A program made the position numbers and the translations under genes. The notes under the pieces are model-generated. The model did no database searches and was not told where the DNA came from. It saw only the letters and a list, made by a program, of their open reading frames with translations. Shown piece after piece: positions 27,096 through 35,713 of a stretch of DNA of 64,000 bases (position 1 is the first letter of the stretch; every line of letters starts with the position of its first letter). Origin of the DNA: BPGX01 sp035405785 (GTDB taxonomy: Bacteria > Bacteroidota > Bacteroidia > B-17B0 > Aurantibacillaceae); NCBI GenBank assembly GCA_035405785.1, contig DAONJS010000003.1, positions 124,001 to 188,000 of the forward strand. The letters run 5' to 3'.

Positions 27096-28112
27096 TTAAT
27101 TTACTTCTACTAATTTCTTCAAAAATAATACCCATTCATCTTTATCATTCAAAGATGGTATTAATGTTAATCTTTCTCCTCCATTATTTTCAAACAATTC
27201 TTTTCCTTCTATTCCTAATTCAAATAATGTTTCTAAACAATCTGTAACAAATGCAGGTGAAACAATTACTAAATTTTTAGTACCCTTTTGTGCTTCATTT
27301 TTCAATACATCCGAAGTATATGGTTTTAGCCATTCACTTTGTCCTAACCTTGATTGAAATGAAATGATTATTTTATTATCAGGTAAATTTAATTTTGATG
27401 CAATTAGTTTTGTAGTGTGTATACAATTAGCACGATAACAAAATCTATTGACATCTGAAAGTGTATTACAGCAATCATTTAAATTGCAATGATGATGAGA
27501 ATATTGATTATCTGCCTTAAAAATTTGTCTTTCAGGTAATCCGTGATAACTAAAAATAATTTTATCAAAGTGTTCAGGCAAATGTTTTTGTATATGATTA
27601 GCCCACAAATCAACAAATTCAGAATGATTAAAAAATGTATGGTGTGTTTTAATGTTTGGGATATTTATCCAGTTTTTGATGGTATTAAAAAACATCTCTA
27701 ATGCAGAACCAGTAGTAGATGAAGCATATTGTGGATATAAAGGAATAAAAATAATTTCAGATAAATGTTTTTTTTGTAATTCTTTCAAAACATCATTCAA
27801 ATAAGGTCTTCCATACATCATTACATTTTTTACAATATAACCCTCACCTAAAACTTTCTGTAACTTTTCTTCTAACTTAAATGAATAATACAATAAAGGC
27901 GATTCATTATTTATTAAAACCTGACGATATGATTTCAAACTTTTAGGTGCACGAAATGGTGCAATAATTCCATTAACGAGTATAAATCTTGATAAATAAG
28001 GAATATCAATAACCCGTTTATCCATTAAAAACTTTCTCAAATACTTACGAGTAGATGATACATTCATTTCATCAGGACTACCAATATTTACAAGAATGAT
28101 CGCTTTTTTCAC
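27096..28112 (-). CDS. hemH: Ferrochelatase
   Basis: 338 residues. It inserts Fe2+ into protoporphyrin IX to form heme. Motifs: ILVNIGSPDE at the N-terminus, MMYGRPYLNDVL, IFIPLYPQYASSTTGSA, the active-site histidine in FSYHGLPERQI, the SFQSRLGQSEWLKPYT region, VVSPAFVTDCLETLFELG. Between the active-site His and the next block are five closely spaced cysteines (HHCNLNDCCNTLS, FCYRANC), which resemble the internal cysteine sets of [2Fe-2S] ferrochelatases; cluster binding is inferred. It lies 9 bases after lspA in the same direction and converges on pssA. Confidence 0.94.
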   Translation of the reverse strand: MKKAIILVNIGSPDEMNVSSTRKYLRKFLMDKRVIDIPYLSRFILVNGIIAPFRAPKSLKSYRQVLINNESPLLYYSFKLEEKLQKVLGEGYIVKNVMMYGRPYLNDVLKELQKKHLSEIIFIPLYPQYASSTTGSALEMFFNTIKNWINIPNIKTHHTFFNHSEFVDLWANHIQKHLPEHFDKIIFSYHGLPERQIFKADNQYSHHHCNLNDCCNTLSDVNRFCYRANCIHTTKLIASKLNLPDNKIIISFQSRLGQSEWLKPYTSDVLKNEAQKGTKNLVIVSPAFVTDCLETLFELGIEGKELFENNGGERLTLIPSLNDKDEWVLFLKKLVEVN

Positions 28113-28121
28113 TTTTGTATT

Positions 28122-28754
28122 TTATTCTTGAGAATTTGATTTTAAACTCAATGAATGTTCTTCAATTTGTTTATGAAAAATCAACAACATAAAAACTCCT
28201 ATCGTGATAGATGCATCAGCAAAATTAAATATCGGACGAAAAAACAAAAAATCTTCACCACCCCAAATTGGTAGCCATTCAGGAAACCTTCCACTAAATA
28301 GTGGAAAATAAAACATATCTACTACTTTACCATGAAATAAAGATGAATAACCGTTTCCAAAAGTTAATTGTGCAACATCATATTCAGTGCTTTCTGTAAA
28401 AATAACTCCATAAAATACACTATCAATGATATTTCCCAACGCTCCTGCTAATATCAATGAAATAGATGCAATGAAAATACTGCTTTCACCTTTTTGAATG
28501 GATTTATTAATAAACCATATACCAAAAACACAAGCCGCTATTCTAAATAAAGTTAGAAATAATTTACCATATTCTCCTCCCCATTCAATACCAAATGCCA
28601 TTCCCGGATTTTCTGTAAAATATAAATATGCCCAATCTGCAAATTCTTTTACAACACCTAATGGATAATTCAATTTAATATAAATTTTAATTGCTTGGTC
28701 TATTACCAACACTGCTAAAACAATAATAAGTGATAATTTTGCTTTACTATTCAT
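28122..28754 (-). CDS. lspA: Lipoprotein signal peptidase (signal peptidase II)
   Basis: 210 residues, four membrane helices, longer than E. coli LspA as usual in Bacteroidota. It cleaves signal peptides from prolipoproteins. Catalytic aspartates lie in GNIIDSVFYG and FNFADASITIG; LYFTENPGMAFGIEWGG is the conserved loop. The upstream element TATATTCG (28777-28770 on this strand) lies 15 bases before the start. hemH follows in the same unit. Confidence 0.93.
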   Translation of the reverse strand: MNSKAKLSLIIVLAVLVIDQAIKIYIKLNYPLGVVKEFADWAYLYFTENPGMAFGIEWGGEYGKLFLTLFRIAACVFGIWFINKSIQKGESSIFIASISLILAGALGNIIDSVFYGVIFTESTEYDVAQLTFGNGYSSLFHGKVVDMFYFPLFSGRFPEWLPIWGGEDFLFFRPIFNFADASITIGVFMLLIFHKQIEEHSLSLKSNSQE

Positions 28755-28769
28755 TTAATAAAATTGGGG

Positions 28770-28777
28770 CGAATATA
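28770..28777 (-). promoter_or_regulatory. -7 promoter element for lspA-hemH
   Basis: TATATTCG, one base off TAnnTTTG. The TTCG variant also precedes eno and the tRNA. Confidence 0.4.
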
Positions 28778-28831
28778 GAGATTGAAATGATAATGAAAAA
28801 CTATTGTTTATTAAAATAAATTCAAAATATC

Positions 28832-28839
28832 TATTTTTG
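28832..28839 (+). promoter_or_regulatory. -7 promoter element of the sulfotransferase gene
   Basis: TATTTTTG, exact consensus, 18 bases before ATG 28858. Confidence 0.5.
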
Positions 28840-28857
28840 CATAAAAAATAAGTTATT

Positions 28858-29893
28858 ATGCATTTTAATCAAATAAAATACAATTTTATTATAGGACATG
28901 GAAGAGGTGGAACAACTTTATTGCTTTATATTTTAAATGCACATCCACAGATTTATGGTCTGCCGGAATTCAAAAATATTCTTATTACAAGTAAATGTAA
29001 TTCATTAGAAAAATTTCAAAAAGATACTGAAAAATATTTAAAGCGTATTGAAAGAAAATCCTTTTTAAATCAACTACCAGATAAATATAAGCAAAATAAA
29101 ATTGATTTGAATTTATACAATAGTGTGTTTGAAAAAAATTTGTCCTTAAGAGAAAGATACATTCGTTTAGCATTGTCTATCAATAAAGTATTTGATTTTC
29201 ATAATAGAGATAAATCAAAAGTTACTCATATAATTCATAAAGTTCCTTATTATACTTTTTATGTAAAGGAATTATTAGAAATTTTTCCTGAAGCAAAGTT
29301 TATTATCAATATCAGAGATCCTCGTGCTCAAAATTATTCTCATATTAAAAGACAATCTACAGAAAAGTTATTTGCAGGTAAAAGTAACCCTGAAGGTAGA
29401 ACAGTTTTGTGGACTTTTTACGCTGATGAAACCTTAAAATTATTAGAGAAATATCCTGATAAATGTTATTTATTTCAATATGAAAAATTTGTGGAAAATC
29501 CAGAAAATACAATAAAAGAGATATTAACATTTTTGGATGTTCCTTATTCTGATGAAGTGTGGAATTTTCATAAACCTGTTAAATTATTTTTAGATGAAGC
29601 TCAACATTTTTTATCTGAAAACAAACTTAAAAAATATATTCCTTTATCAAAACCAGTTACCACATCATACAAAGATGATTGGAAAAAAAATGAATCCAAA
29701 GGATATTGAAATTATTGAAAAAATTTCTTACAAATGGATGAAAAAGTTTAATTATGAACCTATTACAAAAAAAACAAAATTATCTATCTCGTCAAATTTA
29801 AAGGTAATGTTTTATAAAACATGGTACTGGATGGCTATTAAATCTCCATTGGCACAAAAAGTCCATAAACTGTATCAACTAAATTTTTTCTGA
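28858..29893 (+). pseudogene. Sulfotransferase family protein, apparently frameshifted near its 3' end
   Basis: The first frame gives 283 residues (28858-29709) with the PAPS-binding P-loop IIGHGRGGTTLLLYILNA (5'-PSB) and FIINIRDPRAQNYSHIKR (3'-PB), so it transfers sulfate from PAPS to a sugar or other acceptor. It then ends in a short nonsense tail (KNESKGY) after DDWKK. Skipping one A of the A8 run at 29683-29690 instead continues W-K-K-MNPKDIEIIEKIS, KWMKKFNYEP, the usual C-terminal helix of this family, to a stop at 29893, giving about 344 residues. So the gene is broken by one extra A, or the run is a sequencing or assembly error, or slippage rescues it. The restored end overlaps the convergent Nudix gene by 15 bases. 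Confidence 0.75.
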
Positions 29894-30535
29894 TATAATT
29901 TTTGCTCTTTGTAGAATATCAATAATTGTTGAGTAAGTATTTGGTAAAATCTCTTTAGACAAATCATTTTCTTTTATCCACTCTAATTTTGAAATACCTT
30001 CTTCTGTTTGTGGAATAAGTTGTCCATCATGTTTTGTACTCATTAAAAACCATTGTGTAATCTTCAAATTATATTTTTCTTTTTGTTCAAAAATATGATA
30101 AGTCAAGCCCAAATTTATTTCTATTTTTAAATTTGAAACACCTGTTTCTTCAATACATTCCCTGATAGCAGCGTCTTCGGCTTTTTCACCTGAATCTATT
30201 TTACCTTTAGGTAAATCCCATTTTCCTCTCTTAAACATCCATAAATATCCTTTTCCTTGATGATGAATCAAACCACCTGCTGCATACATTATATTAAATC
30301 GATTTGGCAAATACATTTCCAAAAAAGACATTAATAACAAATTACTTTCAAAAAATAAAGCATAATACTGATGATTAAATTTTCCTTGCAGAAAATACGC
30401 TATGTATCTGTCTATTTCTGAAAAAGTAGTTTTATCGTTTATATTAAAAACACTTGTAAAAGCAGACAAGTTTTCATCTGATTTTTCATCCGATATTAAT
30501 AATGTAGATTGAAAAAATTGAATTTGAATTTTCAT
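29879..30535 (-). CDS. Nudix hydrolase
   Basis: 218 residues. The Nudix box is complete: G-x5-E-x7-RECIEETGV within LPKGKIDSGEKAEDAAI and the following residues (about 125-147). It therefore cleaves a nucleoside diphosphate linked to another moiety; the substrate is unknown. About 85 residues precede the Nudix domain (which starts at IMYAAGGLIHHQGKGYLW), a layout seen in Bacteroidota NUDIX proteins. It is convergent with the sulfotransferase gene. Confidence 0.85.
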   Translation of the reverse strand: MKIQIQFFQSTLLISDEKSDENLSAFTSVFNINDKTTFSEIDRYIAYFLQGKFNHQYYALFFESNLLLMSFLEMYLPNRFNIMYAAGGLIHHQGKGYLWMFKRGKWDLPKGKIDSGEKAEDAAIRECIEETGVSNLKIEINLGLTYHIFEQKEKYNLKITQWFLMSTKHDGQLIPQTEEGISKLEWIKENDLSKEILPNTYSTIIDILQRAKIISEKI

Positions 30536-30588
30536 AAATTTATTTTTAATATTATTAATTTAATTGTTAATGTTTAAAATTTTAATTC

Positions 30589-30702
30589 AGGCAAAGATCG
30601 CTAAGGACTTTTAATAGTTTTTAGTTGTATTTTAGTAACTCAAAATTAGAAACTAAAAACTTTTCACTATTCACTTCATTTGCGTCTCAGCGCCTTTGCG
30701 GT
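30589..30702. repeat. Nested palindrome with CTTTGCG-type outer arms
   Basis: The outer arms GGCAAAGATCGCTAAGG (left) and CTCAGCGCCTTTGCGG (right) are imperfect inverted copies. The inner arms AGTTTTTAGTT and AACTAAAAACT are a perfect inverted repeat. A TTCACTATTCACTT tract lies inside the right arm. It fills most of the 272-base gap before pyrE. Confidence 0.65.
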
Positions 30703-30807
30703 AAAAAATTTAAAGTATTGAATATTAATTGGTATTTGTTTATAAATCATGTTCATTTCATTTGTTATTTATTTTGTATTATTGCCGCCTCAATTTTAGA
30801 GAGAACT

Positions 30808-31455
30808 ATGAAAATTAGCAAAGAAACATCGTACAAAGTTGCAGAATATCTTTTACAAATCAAAGCTGTAAAATTAAATACCCAAAAACCTTTTCAATGG
30901 AGTAGTGGATTGTTATCACCAATTTATTGTGATAATCGTGTAATTCTGTCTTACCCTTCTTTAAGAACATACATTCGTCAACAATTTGTAGATACCATCA
31001 ATGAACATTTTGGTAATCCAGATGTTATCGCAGGTGTAGCAACGGGAGGAATTGCACACGGCGTATTAGTAGCACAAGAACTTGGACTTCCATTTGTATA
31101 TGTGCGTCCAGAAGCCAAACAGCACGGGCTTTCTAATGCTATTGAAGGGCATGTTGAAAAAGGTCAATCTGTAATTGTAATTGAAGATTTAATTTCTACC
31201 GGCGGAAGCAGTTTAAAAGTTATTCAACACCTCAAAGATGCAGGATGTACCATCAAAGGAATGATTTCTATTTTTACTTACAATTTGCCTGTTGCTGCCG
31301 AAAATTTCAAAAAAAATAAACTCCAGGTGTTATCGCTTTCTAATTTTGATGACTTAATTAAAGTTGCTTTGGAAAAAGAATATATTTCTGATGCTGAATA
31401 TCAGGAATTATTAGAATGGAAAAAAGACCCTGAAAACTGGAAAAATAAAAAATGA
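30808..31455 (+). CDS. pyrE: Orotate phosphoribosyltransferase
   Basis: 215 residues from ATG 30808. In-frame codons further upstream lie in the repeat region and are not homologous. It makes orotidine 5'-phosphate from orotate and PRPP in pyrimidine synthesis. Motifs: FQWSSGLLSPIYCDNRV, VIAGVATGGIAHGVLVAQEL, FVYVRPEAKQHG and the PRPP loop VIVIEDLISTGGSS. It overlaps the SRPBCC gene by an ATGA junction (31452-31455). Confidence 0.95.
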   Translation: MKISKETSYKVAEYLLQIKAVKLNTQKPFQWSSGLLSPIYCDNRVILSYPSLRTYIRQQFVDTINEHFGNPDVIAGVATGGIAHGVLVAQELGLPFVYVRPEAKQHGLSNAIEGHVEKGQSVIVIEDLISTGGSSLKVIQHLKDAGCTIKGMISIFTYNLPVAAENFKKNKLQVLSLSNFDDLIKVALEKEYISDAEYQELLEWKKDPENWKNKK

Positions 31456-31865
31456 GTTCCTCACAAAATACCTTTGAAATTCATTCAGACACATTAACCT
31501 GTCAATCTCCTTCTGATAAACTCATTCAGTTTTTATCTGATATCCATCATTTAGAATCTATTTTGCCTAAAGATAAAATTCATAATATAAATTCTCTAGA
31601 TAAAAATACTATTCGCTTTGATATTGAAAATATCATTTCACTTACATTGCACATAGATCAATCTAATCCTAACTCTATCATTTATCGTTCTGAACCCTTT
31701 GGAAATTACTTTTTAGTTTTAATCGTTCATTTCAATGATCAAAATCAAAGCCAGATAACACTTACAGGACATTTAAATTCATTTGTATTGAGTATTGCAA
31801 AAAATAAATTGACTCATCTTGTGAATAAAATTAATAAAGAACTTTCTGAATTAAAATTATCCTGA
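31452..31865 (+). CDS. SRPBCC (START-like) domain protein, unknown function
   Basis: 137 residues. The run FEIHSDTLTCQSPSDKLIQF, FLSDIHHLESILP, then HLNSFVLSIAKNKLTHLVNKI follows the pattern of small SRPBCC proteins encoded next to pyrE in Bacteroidota: an N-terminal strand, a 'FLSD..N....MP' helix and a long C-terminal helix, forming a ligand-binding helix-grip fold. No catalytic residues stand out. It is translationally coupled to pyrE and 5 bases before the pseudouridine synthase gene. Confidence 0.6.
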   Translation: MSSSQNTFEIHSDTLTCQSPSDKLIQFLSDIHHLESILPKDKIHNINSLDKNTIRFDIENIISLTLHIDQSNPNSIIYRSEPFGNYFLVLIVHFNDQNQSQITLTGHLNSFVLSIAKNKLTHLVNKINKELSELKLS

Positions 31866-31870
31866 ATGTA

Positions 31871-32575
31871 ATGCAAAACCCTTTGCCATTAGAACAAAGA
31901 ATCGTGTATGAAGATAATCATCTTTTAGTAGTTAATAAATTACCCTCTGAAATTGTTCAAGAAGACAAAACTGGTGATGAATCCTTATTAAATCAACTCA
32001 AACAATTTATCAAAAAAAGAGATAACAAACCAGGTAATGTTTTTTTAGAAGTTATACATCGTATAGACAGACCTGTATCAGGATTAGTCATGTTTGCCAA
32101 AACTAGCAAAGCATTAAGTAAATTCAATGATTTATTGAGAAATAAAAAAATTGAAAAAATTTATTACGCCGTTGTGCAAAACAAACCTCCAAAAGAAAAA
32201 GATACACTTACACATTATATTTTAAGAAATTCGCAAGCCAATAAAAGCAAAGCATTTTCAAAAGAAGTAGCACATAGCAAACAAGCCATACTTACTTATG
32301 AAATAATTGCCAGTTCAGATAGATATTATTTATTGAAGATAAACCTGATAACAGGCAGACATCATCAAATAAGATCCCAACTTTCTGCTATACAATGCCC
32401 CATTAAAGGAGATATTAAATACGGCTATCCTCGCACCAATCCAGGTGGATTTATACATTTACATTCATATCAAATAAGTTTTGAACATCCTATAAAAAAA
32501 GAATTTATTCAAATCAAATGCCGTCCTGCGTTTGACGATACCCTTTGGCAAAAAGTATTTGCAGATTATTTTTAG
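31871..32575 (+). CDS. RluA-family RNA pseudouridine synthase
   Basis: 234 residues. It isomerises uridine to pseudouridine in rRNA or tRNA. Motifs: IVYEDNHLLVVNKLPSEIVQ, the catalytic block EVIHRIDRPVSGLVMFAKTSKA with the active-site Asp in HRID, IEKIYYAVV, and INLITGRHHQIRSQLSAIQ followed by GDIKYGYP. No S4 domain precedes the catalytic domain. It is the third gene of the pyrE unit. The target RNA is unknown. Confidence 0.9.
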   Translation: MQNPLPLEQRIVYEDNHLLVVNKLPSEIVQEDKTGDESLLNQLKQFIKKRDNKPGNVFLEVIHRIDRPVSGLVMFAKTSKALSKFNDLLRNKKIEKIYYAVVQNKPPKEKDTLTHYILRNSQANKSKAFSKEVAHSKQAILTYEIIASSDRYYLLKINLITGRHHQIRSQLSAIQCPIKGDIKYGYPRTNPGGFIHLHSYQISFEHPIKKEFIQIKCRPAFDDTLWQKVFADYF

Positions 32576-32593
32576 TAAAATTTTTTATTATTA

Positions 32594-32705
32594 TTTGGGC
32601 GTGCCCCTCGCTTCGCTCGGGTCGGGCTGCTCTGGGGTTCGCGTTCGCTTCCGTGCTACGCTTCGCTTCGCACCGGCTTCGCCGCCCTACACATCCCTCA
32701 CGCAG
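32594..32705. repeat. GC-rich intergenic repeat element
   Basis: About 110 bases of strikingly GC-rich DNA in an AT-rich genome: TTGGGCGTGCCCCTCGCTTC at the left, TCCCTCACGCAG at the right, with CTTCGCTTCG motifs between. It matches the general form of dispersed Bacteroidota elements that begin GGGCGT and end TCCCTAACGCA. One copy here, between the rlu-type gene and ahcY. Confidence 0.75.
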
Positions 32706-32750
32706 ATTTTTTTATGAATTTATTACACTTTTCATCCAAATAAAATTTTG

Positions 32751-32758
32751 TATTTTTG
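32751..32758 (+). promoter_or_regulatory. -7 promoter element of ahcY
   Basis: TATTTTTG, exact consensus, 19 bases before ATG 32778. Confidence 0.55.
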
Positions 32759-32777
32759 CACCTCTAAAAATTAAATT

Positions 32778-34100
32778 ATGTCAGTAAAAACAAAACAAGA
32801 ATTTATCCCTTACAAAGTTAAAGACATCTCATTAGCAGAATGGGGAAGAAAAGAAATTAAACTAGCTGAATATGAAATGCCCGGTTTAATGGAATTAAGA
32901 AAAATTTATGGTCCTAAAAAACCTCTGAAAGGTGCTCGTATTGCAGGATGTTTGCACATGACTATACAAACTGCAGTTTTAATAGAAACACTTATTGAAC
33001 TTGGTGCTGAAGTTACATGGAGTTCTTGCAATATCTTTTCAACTCAAGACCATGCTGCTGCTGCTATTGCCGCTCGTGGAGATGTTCAGGTTTATGCATG
33101 GAAAGGTATGACCGAAGAAGAATTTTATTGGTGTATTGAACAAACATTATTCTTTGGTCCAGACAGAAAGCCACTGAATATGATTTTAGATGACGGTGGA
33201 GATCTCACCAATATGGTATTAGACAAATATCCTGAATTAGTACCCGGTATTCGTGGAATTTCCGAAGAAACTACCACTGGTGTACATCGCTTATATGAGC
33301 GTATGCGTAAAGGCATATTGCCATTGCCTGCAATTAATGTTAATGATTCAGTTACTAAATCTAAATTTGATAATAAATATGGATGTAGAGAATCATTAGT
33401 AGATGCCATTCGTAGAGCAACTGATGTAATGTTAGCCGGAAAAGTTGCTGTTGTAGCAGGTTATGGCGATGTTGGTAAAGGGTCTGCTCAATCTTTAAGT
33501 TCTCAGGGTGTAAGAGTAATTGTTACTGAAATTGACCCAATTTGTGCATTGCAAGCATGCATGGATGGTTATCAGGTAATGAAAATGGACAATGCTGTTC
33601 CTCTTGCTGATATTATTGTTACTGCTACCGGAAACAGAGATATAGTTGTTGATAGACATTTCAAAAAAATGAAACACAACGCTATTGTTTGCAACATTGG
33701 ACATTTTGATACAGAAATTGATATGGCTTGGTTAAATAAAAACTATGGCCATACAAAAGAAACTATCAAACCACAAGTAGATAAATATACCATTGATGGA
33801 AAAGATATTATTGTACTTGCAGAAGGTCGTCTTGTAAATTTAGGTTGTGCAACAGGACATCCATCTTTTGTGATGAGTAATTCATTCACTAATCAAACAT
33901 TAGCACAAATAGAACTCTGGACAAATAGAGAAAAATACGAAAATAAAGTTTATACATTACCAAAACATTTAGATGAAATGGTAGCACGACTTCATTTAAG
34001 TAAATTAGGTGCAGAATTAGATGAATTAACTGATGTTCAAGCAGAATATATTGGAGTAAATAAAAATGGCCCTTTCAAAAGCGAATGGTATAGATACTAA
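32778..34100 (+). CDS. ahcY: Adenosylhomocysteinase
   Basis: 440 residues. It hydrolyses S-adenosylhomocysteine to adenosine and homocysteine, clearing the product of methyltransferases such as those in this window. Motifs: AGCLHMTIQTAVLIETL, SSCNIFSTQDHAAAAIA, DDGGDLTNMVL, GISEETTTGVHRLY, the NAD fold VAVVAGYGDVGKGSAQSLS, CNIGHFDTEIDM, and the C-terminal FKSEWYRY that completes the neighbouring active site. It has its own promoter and terminator. Confidence 0.97.
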   Translation: MSVKTKQEFIPYKVKDISLAEWGRKEIKLAEYEMPGLMELRKIYGPKKPLKGARIAGCLHMTIQTAVLIETLIELGAEVTWSSCNIFSTQDHAAAAIAARGDVQVYAWKGMTEEEFYWCIEQTLFFGPDRKPLNMILDDGGDLTNMVLDKYPELVPGIRGISEETTTGVHRLYERMRKGILPLPAINVNDSVTKSKFDNKYGCRESLVDAIRRATDVMLAGKVAVVAGYGDVGKGSAQSLSSQGVRVIVTEIDPICALQACMDGYQVMKMDNAVPLADIIVTATGNRDIVVDRHFKKMKHNAIVCNIGHFDTEIDMAWLNKNYGHTKETIKPQVDKYTIDGKDIIVLAEGRLVNLGCATGHPSFVMSNSFTNQTLAQIELWTNREKYENKVYTLPKHLDEMVARLHLSKLGAELDELTDVQAEYIGVNKNGPFKSEWYRY

Positions 34101-34127
34101 TCCTAATCAATCTTAAATGACAATATC

Positions 34128-34168
34128 AACCGCTGTATTTACAAATAAGTGATACAGCGGTTTTTTAT
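34128..34168 (+). terminator. Rho-independent terminator after ahcY
   Basis: An 11-base-pair stem AACCGCTGTAT/ATACAGCGGTT followed by a T run. Confidence 0.88.
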
Positions 34169-34188
34169 TATTAAATCACAATTAAAAT

Positions 34189-35169
34189 ATGAATAACATT
34201 TCTGTATATCAATCAGCATTTAATAAGCACTTAAATCTCTATATTCAATCTCTTAATAACAGAAAACCAAAAGAACTTTATGAACCCATTCAATACATTT
34301 TACAATCAGATGCAAAACAAATTCGTCCCGTATTATGTTTGCTTGCTACTCATCTATATCAAAAAAATTACAAACCATCTCTCAATGCTGCTTTATCAAT
34401 AGAACTTTTTCATACTTTTTCTTTGATTCACGATGATATTTTAGATAATTCGCCACTACGCAGAGGAAAAAAAACAATTCATACAAAATGGAATGTAAAT
34501 AGAGCCATTCTTTCTGGCGATGTTTTACTTGTTGAAGCATTTCAGTTATTGTCTAAGTATCCTTCCAATGTTTCTCATTCATTACTAAAAGTTTTTTCAA
34601 AAGCATCTGTTGAAATTTGCGAAGGACAACAGGAAGATATGAATTTTGAAAATCTTAATTCTGTTCCTTCTGCACAATATATTGAAATGATTAGAAAAAA
34701 AACCGCAGTTCTTATTGGCACTTCGCTTCAAATGGGGGCAATTGTAGCAAATGTAAATTCCTCTGAACAAAAAAAATTATACAAAATTGGTGAAAACATT
34801 GGCATTGCTTTTCAAATAATGGATGATTATTTAGATACTTTTGGAGATACAAAAACTTTTGGAAAAAAAATTGGCAACGACATTCTTACCAATAAAAAAA
34901 CATTTTTACTGACTAAATCTATAGAGTTAGCAAATAAAAAACAACTTTCTCAAATCAAAAAGATATTGCAAATGCCTGCTAATACTGAAAAAATAGAGGC
35001 AATGAAAAATATATTCAAAGAATTACATATTGATGAATTGACATTAAATACAGTAAAAAATATCCATCAAAAAAATTTAAAACAAATTAAATCATTAAAA
35101 GTTACTAATAATACGGCAATAAATATTTTATTACAACTTTCTGAATCTCTAATCAATAGAAAAAAATAA
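34189..35169 (+). CDS. Polyprenyl (isoprenyl) diphosphate synthase
   Basis: 326 residues. It elongates allylic diphosphates with isopentenyl diphosphate. The first aspartate-rich motif is in LIHDDILDNSPLRRGKKT (DDxxD) and the second in QIMDDYLDTFGD. KQIRPVLCLLATHL and GDVLLVEAF support an octaprenyl/polyprenyl-type enzyme, probably making quinone side chains or the glycan lipid carrier; chain length cannot be read. It is followed 10 bases later by an acyl-CoA thioesterase gene. Confidence 0.9.
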   Translation: MNNISVYQSAFNKHLNLYIQSLNNRKPKELYEPIQYILQSDAKQIRPVLCLLATHLYQKNYKPSLNAALSIELFHTFSLIHDDILDNSPLRRGKKTIHTKWNVNRAILSGDVLLVEAFQLLSKYPSNVSHSLLKVFSKASVEICEGQQEDMNFENLNSVPSAQYIEMIRKKTAVLIGTSLQMGAIVANVNSSEQKKLYKIGENIGIAFQIMDDYLDTFGDTKTFGKKIGNDILTNKKTFLLTKSIELANKKQLSQIKKILQMPANTEKIEAMKNIFKELHIDELTLNTVKNIHQKNLKQIKSLKVTNNTAINILLQLSESLINRKK

Positions 35170-35179
35170 AATTATTGAG

Positions 35180-35611
35180 ATGAAAAAAGAAGATATCAAT
35201 TTGAACTTATTTCAGCATAAAATTCCTATACAGATAAGATATATTGACATTGATATGCAGCAGCATGTTAATAATGCTGTGTATTTGTCGTATATTGAGC
35301 AGGGTAGAGTAGAGTATATGAATAAATTATTCCCTGAAAATGATTTTCAAAAAAACGGTTTAATTATAGCCCGTACAGAAATTGATTATTACGAGCCAAT
35401 TTTTCTGAATGAAGAGATTTATTGTTACACACGCATTTCAAAAATTGGAACAAAAAGTTTTGTGTTTGAAAATGTTTTAAGTTCAAATGCTGCCATAAAA
35501 TGTTTTGCTCAAAGTATTATGGTTTGTTTTGATTATACACAAAACACTACAATTCCAGTTCCTGATGAATGGAAGAAAAAAATTATTGAATTTGAAAAAT
35601 TGATTTTTTGA
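35180..35611 (+). CDS. Acyl-CoA thioesterase, 4HBT hotdog fold
   Basis: 143 residues. The hotdog-fold motif IRYIDIDMQQHVNNAVYLSYIEQGRVEYM (Asp and HVNN, active-site region) is at about 17-46, with IIARTEIDYYEPIFLNEEI and FVFENVL after it. Such enzymes hydrolyse acyl-CoA thioesters; the acyl chain is unknown. It forms a likely unit with the preceding polyprenyl synthetase gene. Confidence 0.88.
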   Translation: MKKEDINLNLFQHKIPIQIRYIDIDMQQHVNNAVYLSYIEQGRVEYMNKLFPENDFQKNGLIIARTEIDYYEPIFLNEEIYCYTRISKIGTKSFVFENVLSSNAAIKCFAQSIMVCFDYTQNTTIPVPDEWKKKIIEFEKLIF

Positions 35612-35676
35612 GTTTGATGGATTGTCATCGTTTATTTTTATAAGTATCTTAAAAGAACACATCACCATATATTTAG

Positions 35677-35684
35677 TATATTTG
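35677..35684 (+). promoter_or_regulatory. -7 promoter element of the malic enzyme gene
   Basis: TATATTTG, exact consensus, 29 bases before ATG 35714. Confidence 0.5.
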
Positions 35685-35713
35685 CCTTTCAATTTAGTTT
35701 AAAAATAAATTTT

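Noticed and set aside
29594..29893. Separate 99-residue gene after the sulfotransferase
   Set aside because: Its latter part is the missing C-terminus of the sulfotransferase, so it is a frameshifted portion rather than its own gene.
32532..32787. Open frames crossing the GC-rich element
   Set aside because: They have no family resemblance, overlap the end of the pseudouridine synthase gene and the ahcY promoter, and arise from base composition.
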